21,238 nt of DNA, from assembly GCA_002404115.1 (NCBI GenBank), contig DHJB01000072.1, forward strand, positions 15,534-36,771, given 5' to 3'. The notes under the pieces are model-generated. The model saw nothing but the letters and a program-made list of their open reading frames with translations. It was not told the origin of the DNA and did not search any database. Below, piece after piece: positions 18,245 to 21,238 of the stretch. Position numbers and translations under genes: made by a program. Source of the stretch: Microbacteriaceae bacterium UBA4731 (lineage in GTDB: Bacteria > Actinomycetota > Actinomycetes > Actinomycetales > Microbacteriaceae). Numbering within the stretch: the first letter of the stretch is position 1; each line of letters begins with the position of its first letter.

Positions 18245-18910
18245 TCAGGGCGCAATCTGGGTGGGAGCGGGCTTCACGGCGACGACCGGCACGATGGTGG
18301 CCGGGGCATCCATCTGCGCGGGCGAATCGGGCGCGGGCGAGCCGTTCGGCTCGACATCCGGCTCGACCTCCGTCACCGCAGCCTGCGCGTCGGCGCTGTT
18401 GACGCGCTGACCGTCGAGGCCGACGCCGCGGATCGTGAGGATCATGAAGATGGCCATGCTCGACACGATGCACATGTCGGCGACGTTGTAGATGGCCGGG
18501 ATCAGCCACGGCGTCGAGATGAAGTCGACGACGTGTCCCAGACCGAAGCCCGGCTCACGGAGGAGGCGGTCGGTGAGGTTGCCCAGCACGCCGCCGAGCA
18601 GCAGTCCGAAGACCACCGACCAGGCGAGGGAGCGGATGCGACCGGCGAACCAGACGATGAACACGACCACGCCGGTCGCGATGATCGAGAATATCCACGT
18701 CATCCCGCTGGCAAGGGAAAACGCTGCCCCCGGGTTCCGGACGAAGTGCAGTTGCAGCACATCACCCAGAACCCGGACGACATCACCCTCGGTCAGTCGT
18801 TCGACAACGAGGAACTTACTGAGTTGATCAAGCGCGTACCCGCCCAGGGCAACGAGGGCCAGAACGATGAGCGCGCTAAAGCTGACCTTCGCTGTGGCTT
18901 TAGGCGCCAA
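18245..18910 (-). CDS. lspA: Signal peptidase II (lipoprotein signal peptidase)
   Basis: LspA cleaves the signal peptide of lipidated prolipoproteins in the cytoplasmic membrane. About four hydrophobic helices are present, with DQLSK at 28-32 and RNPGAAFS at 58-65. The catalytic aspartates are D114 in GNLTDR and D145 in YNVADM. After about residue 165 the protein has some 55 extra residues rich in Pro, Ala and Val, longer than the usual 160-170 residue enzyme. No ATG is available at a sensible place; I chose TTG at 18910, which overlaps the divIVA end by 11 bases and gives a short basic leader (MAPKATAK) before helix one. The longer open frame to 19006 is a divIVA shadow. Function is certain, the start less so. 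The lipoprotein encoded at 3938-4861 would be one of its substrates. Confidence 0.93.
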   Translation of the reverse strand: MAPKATAKVSFSALIVLALVALGGYALDQLSKFLVVERLTEGDVVRVLGDVLQLHFVRNPGAAFSLASGMTWIFSIIATGVVVFIVWFAGRIRSLAWSVVFGLLLGGVLGNLTDRLLREPGFGLGHVVDFISTPWLIPAIYNVADMCIVSSMAIFMILTIRGVGLDGQRVNSADAQAAVTEVEPDVEPNGSPAPDSPAQMDAPATIVPVVAVKPAPTQIAP

Positions 18911-19541
18911 AGCCCTGGAAGCTCGGCTTCGAAGACTTACCGGAGTCACTGCCAACACCGACGCCGACCGGAGAGGCGGAGTCGAGGTCGCGCAGCTGGC
19001 CCTCAATGTAGCTCTTCAGCTTCTGGCGGTACTCGCGCTCGAAGGTACGCAGCTCTTCGATCTTCGTCTCGAGGGCAGAACGCTCCTGGTCGAGGACGTT
19101 GATCTGGGCACGCTGCTTCGCTTCGGATTCGGCGATAACGCGGGCCGCGGTTGCGTGGCCCTCCGCGATGAGCGCATCGCGCTTCTCTGCACCCTCCTTG
19201 ACGTGCTCCTCGTGCAGGCGACGTGCCAGCTGGAGCAGGTTGGTGGTTCCGGCGGTCTCGTCGACCGACTCGGTAACGGCGACCGGAGCGGCCACGACGA
19301 CGGGCGCCTTGACGGGCTCAGAGACCGCGACGGGCTCGGCGGCGGCTTCGGCGACGACGGCCGGCTGTGGGCCGGTGCCTCCGGCGAGGCTCGCACGGAG
19401 TTCCTCGTTTTCCTGCGTGAGGCGGCGCAGCTCGACGACGACCTCATCGAGGAAGTCATCAACCTCGTCCTGGTCGTATCCCTCTCGGAATTTGGTCGAC
19501 TGGAAACGCTTGTTGACTACGTCTTCCGGAGTTAGCGCCAT
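18900..19541 (-). CDS. divIVA: DivIVA/Wag31 polar growth and division protein
   Basis: This 213-residue cytoplasmic coiled-coil scaffold marks cell poles and septa and guides wall synthesis in actinobacteria. The amino-terminal lipid-binding domain (MALTPEDVVNKRF to about residue 60, with GYDQDEVDDFLDEVV) is nearly canonical. A Pro/Ala/Val-rich linker at about 55-95 follows. A long coiled coil runs over about 98-185 (LARRLHEEHVKEGAEKRD and later EELRTFEREYRQKLKSYIEGQL). The tail is Gly/Ser-rich. The ATG at 19541 has a purine-rich AAGGGTGGGAAG upstream. It follows sepF and yggT and precedes lspA, the order expected downstream of ftsZ. A possible own promoter lies at 19588-19616. Confidence 0.96.
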   Translation of the reverse strand: MALTPEDVVNKRFQSTKFREGYDQDEVDDFLDEVVVELRRLTQENEELRASLAGGTGPQPAVVAEAAAEPVAVSEPVKAPVVVAAPVAVTESVDETAGTTNLLQLARRLHEEHVKEGAEKRDALIAEGHATAARVIAESEAKQRAQINVLDQERSALETKIEELRTFEREYRQKLKSYIEGQLRDLDSASPVGVGVGSDSGKSSKPSFQGFGA

Positions 19542-19587
19542 GGCTTCCCACCCTTTTAAATCAATTGCGAACAGTGTGTTGAACGTT

Positions 19588-19616
19588 TAGGTAACGCTAG
19601 CAGCGTCATCGATCAA
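19588..19616 (-). promoter_or_regulatory. Candidate divIVA promoter
   Basis: On the minus strand TTGATC (19616-19611) and TACCTA (19593-19588) are separated by 17 bases, about 45 bases before the divIVA ATG. The 108-base gap after yggT is long for this block, which supports an extra promoter. The match is only fair. Confidence 0.35.
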
Positions 19617-19649
19617 GAGTACATGCCGCAACTGGGGGGTACGGTCCGT

Positions 19650-19949
19650 TCACGCCGTAATCACCCCAATCGCCGACGCAAGCCACATTCCGACGATGCA
19701 GCAGAGCATGGTGAGGCTCCAGCCGAAGTCAAACGCGATCGGTCCGATACTCAGCGGCGGAAGCATGCGCCGGAAGAACTTCAGCGGCGGATCGGTCACG
19801 GTGTAAACCGCTTCGACCAGCACGAGGGCGAATCCATGCGGCCGCCAGGACCGGTTCACGCCCCGCACGAGGTCGAGGATGAACCGCCCCCAGAGCACGA
19901 AGAAGTACAGCAGGAACAAGGAATAGAGGATATTCGAGACGACGACCAC
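19650..19949 (-). CDS. YggT family membrane protein
   Basis: This 99-residue protein has hydrophobic segments at about 2-28 and 72-98 around a short polar region. The family pattern includes FILDLVRG and VYTVTDPPLKFFRRMLPP, then IGPIAFDFGWSLTML. YggT proteins lie next to sepF in many Gram-positive and cyanobacterial division clusters. Their role is thought to be in division or membrane organisation but is not settled. The start is GTG at 19949, eight bases after the sepF stop, suggesting coupled translation. Length and topology are normal. Confidence 0.92.
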   Translation of the reverse strand: MVVVSNILYSLFLLYFFVLWGRFILDLVRGVNRSWRPHGFALVLVEAVYTVTDPPLKFFRRMLPPLSIGPIAFDFGWSLTMLCCIVGMWLASAIGVITA

Positions 19950-19957
19950 GCTTGATT

Positions 19958-20446
19958 CTAAGACTGGGCGAAGAAGGACGACTCAGCGTCGGTGTCCTCG
20001 GCGGCGTTGTCTCCGGAGACAACGACGTGCGACGGCGACAGCAGGAAGACCTTGGCGGTGACCCGCTCGATCTTGCCGTAGAGGCCCTGCGAGAGGCCGC
20101 TGGCGAAGTCGATCAATCGCCGGGCGTCGGCGTCGCTCATCTGCGACAGGTTGATGATGACCGGGATGCCATCGCGGAACGACTCGGCGATGACCTGCGC
20201 GTCGCGGTACTGACGCGGGTGGACGGTAAGGATTTCATTCATTTCGGAAGCAGCCACATTCTTGGGGGTGGAGGTCTTGCGCAGCGGTGTCACCGGCGCG
20301 CGGCCGGCGGTGCTCTGAGCGCCGTTGGTCGGTGCGGCCGGGTGCGGAACGGCGGAGACGGCGGCGGATGCTGCGGGCTCGTCGTATTCCAGCTCTTCGT
20401 CTGCCAGACCCAGGTAGACCATGGTTTTCTTGAGCGGGTTGGACAT
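19958..20446 (-). CDS. sepF: Cell division protein SepF
   Basis: SepF tethers FtsZ filaments to the membrane and is essential in actinobacteria, which lack FtsA and ZipA. The 162-residue protein starts with the short amphipathic membrane anchor ([14 protein letters not shown]). It has a Pro/Ala-rich linker to about residue 65, then the conserved SepF domain at about 68-150 ([56 protein letters not shown]). A textbook GGAGG stands five bases before the ATG at 20446. It is 36 bases downstream of the yggS-type gene. ftsZ should lie just outside the right end of the window. Confidence 0.97.
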   Translation of the reverse strand: MSNPLKKTMVYLGLADEELEYDEPAASAAVSAVPHPAAPTNGAQSTAGRAPVTPLRKTSTPKNVAASEMNEILTVHPRQYRDAQVIAESFRDGIPVIINLSQMSDADARRLIDFASGLSQGLYGKIERVTAKVFLLSPSHVVVSGDNAAEDTDAESSFFAQS

Positions 20447-20482
20447 CTCGACCTCCGTGTTGGTGATGCTTCTGACCCCAGA

Positions 20483-21166
20483 TTAACCGTGAACCGGGCG
20501 GTTCCCGGTGATTGCGGTGCCAATTCTTAGGTGTGTCGCCCCTTCGGCGATGGCGTCGGCGTAGTCCTGGGACATTCCCATCGACAGGAACGTCGCCTCG
20601 GGCGCCAGCAGCCTCGCGTGGTCGGCCAGTTCGCGCACGCGGGCGAAGGACCGGCGCGGCTCCGCGCCGAGCGGTGCCACGGCCATCAGGCCGAGCAGCC
20701 GCAGTCCCGGCGTGTGCAGCACGGTCTCGACGAGCGGTTCGAGGCCGGCCGGATCGACGCCGCCGCGGGCCGGATCATCCGTCAGGTTGACCTGGATGAA
20801 GCAGTCGACGGTCGATTGGTCGGAGGCCAGGGCGGCCGCCAGCGACGCACGATCGACCGAATGGATCACGTCGGCGTACGCACGCACCTGCCTGGCTTTC
20901 TTGCCCTGCACCTGGCCGACGAAGTGCCAGGTCAGGTCGAGGGCCGCCAGCTCGGCCGCCTTCGCCTGGGCCTCCTGGTGCCGGCTCTCCCCCACGTCGC
21001 GCACGCCCAACGCGGCGAGCTCCTCGATCAGCGAGACCGGGTGGAACTTGGTCACCACGACCGTCGTGATCTCGTCGACGTTGCGCCCGGCGAGCCTGGC
21101 GGCCTCGGCGATTCCCGCGCGCACGGAAGCCAGCCGTTCCGGCAGCCCCGTCCGCTCGTTCATCAT
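20483..21166 (-). CDS. YggS family pyridoxal phosphate homeostasis protein
   Basis: This 227-residue single-domain barrel of the alanine-racemase fold binds PLP and buffers its level; no catalytic activity is generally assigned. The PLP lysine is K40 in VVVTKFHP. GESRHQEAQAK, WHFVGQVQGKKAR, IHSVDRASLA, GLMAVAP and the phosphate-binding SMGMSQDYADAIAEGATHLRIGTAI are all recognisable. Two ATGs are adjacent (21166 and 21163) and I used the first. An upstream GGGGAG is about 11 bases away. The gene is the first of the sepF-yggT-divIVA series in this window, the usual place for this family. Confidence 0.94.
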   Translation of the reverse strand: MMNERTGLPERLASVRAGIAEAARLAGRNVDEITTVVVTKFHPVSLIEELAALGVRDVGESRHQEAQAKAAELAALDLTWHFVGQVQGKKARQVRAYADVIHSVDRASLAAALASDQSTVDCFIQVNLTDDPARGGVDPAGLEPLVETVLHTPGLRLLGLMAVAPLGAEPRRSFARVRELADHARLLAPEATFLSMGMSQDYADAIAEGATHLRIGTAITGNRPVHG

Positions 21167-21214
21167 CGACCGCAGCCGCTCCCCAGGTTTGTCGTGTCGT
21201 ACTCAGTTCAGAAG

Positions 21215-21238
21215 ATCAGTGTTCAGGAAATCAGTGTT
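21215..21238. repeat. Short direct repeat at window edge
   Basis: ATCAGTGTT occurs at 21215-21223 and 21230-21238, with TCAG repeated in the intervening and preceding bases. It lies upstream of the yggS-type gene, and the array may continue beyond the window. Confidence 0.45.

Noticed and set aside
18911..19006. Longer lspA beginning at 19006
   Set aside because: The added residues are Arg/Ser-rich translation of the divIVA coding sequence in another frame, and would give LspA an implausible leader before its first helix.

Overview
This is chromosomal DNA from a high-GC actinobacterium, most likely a member of the Microbacteriaceae. Three things point there: strong G/C bias in third codon positions; a yggS-sepF-yggT-divIVA(wag31)-lspA-rluA-dnaE series continuing into hisD-nrdR-pyrD; and probable leaderless genes with TANNNT-type -10 boxes. 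The family assignment is an inference. The actinobacterial assignment is well supported by the Wag31-type DivIVA and the PHP-containing DnaE. I saw no phage, transposase, CRISPR, tRNA or rRNA signature.

Layout. (1) 1-2213, minus strand: cydA and the 5' part of cydB, encoding cytochrome bd oxidase. (2) 2306-3683, plus strand: a divergent BlaI/MecI-type repressor and an M56 membrane metallopeptidase. The short gap to cydA holds two copies of a 7-3-7 inverted repeat that look like BlaI-type operators. (3) 3684-3937: a convergent gap with an 11-bp triplicate repeat, a large composite palindrome and a strong terminator. (4) 3938-7183, minus strand: a four-gene OpuC/OsmU-type osmoprotectant ABC importer, transcribed ATPase > permease > permease > lipoprotein, with every junction overlapping by 1 or 4 bases. 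(5) 7345-9198: a TetR regulator divergent from an APP1-type (DUF2183) phosphatase-like protein, with a dyad between them. (6) 9199-9300: a 13-bp tandem repeat. (7) 9301-12228, minus strand: hisD > nrdR > pyrD. (8) 12302-12844, plus strand: a flavin reductase-family gene, followed by a 298-bp gap rich in inverted repeats and ending in a pure purine tract. (9) 13143-21166, minus strand: one long co-directional block reading yggS > sepF > yggT > divIVA > lspA > rluA-type synthase > dnaE > RibD-C-type reductase.

How the genes fit together. The right-hand block is the distal end of the division/cell-wall cluster. SepF (the FtsZ partner), YggT and Wag31 act in septation and polar growth, LspA in lipoprotein maturation and DnaE in replication. 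NrdR, HisD and PyrD link to dNTP, histidine and pyrimidine supply. On the left, a BlaI-type repressor and its likely protease sit back to back with a terminal oxidase. This suggests that a cell-envelope or stress signal controls respiration, and it is the most interesting hypothesis in the window. No clearly novel multi-gene system is evident. The other unusual material is in the intergenic repeats.
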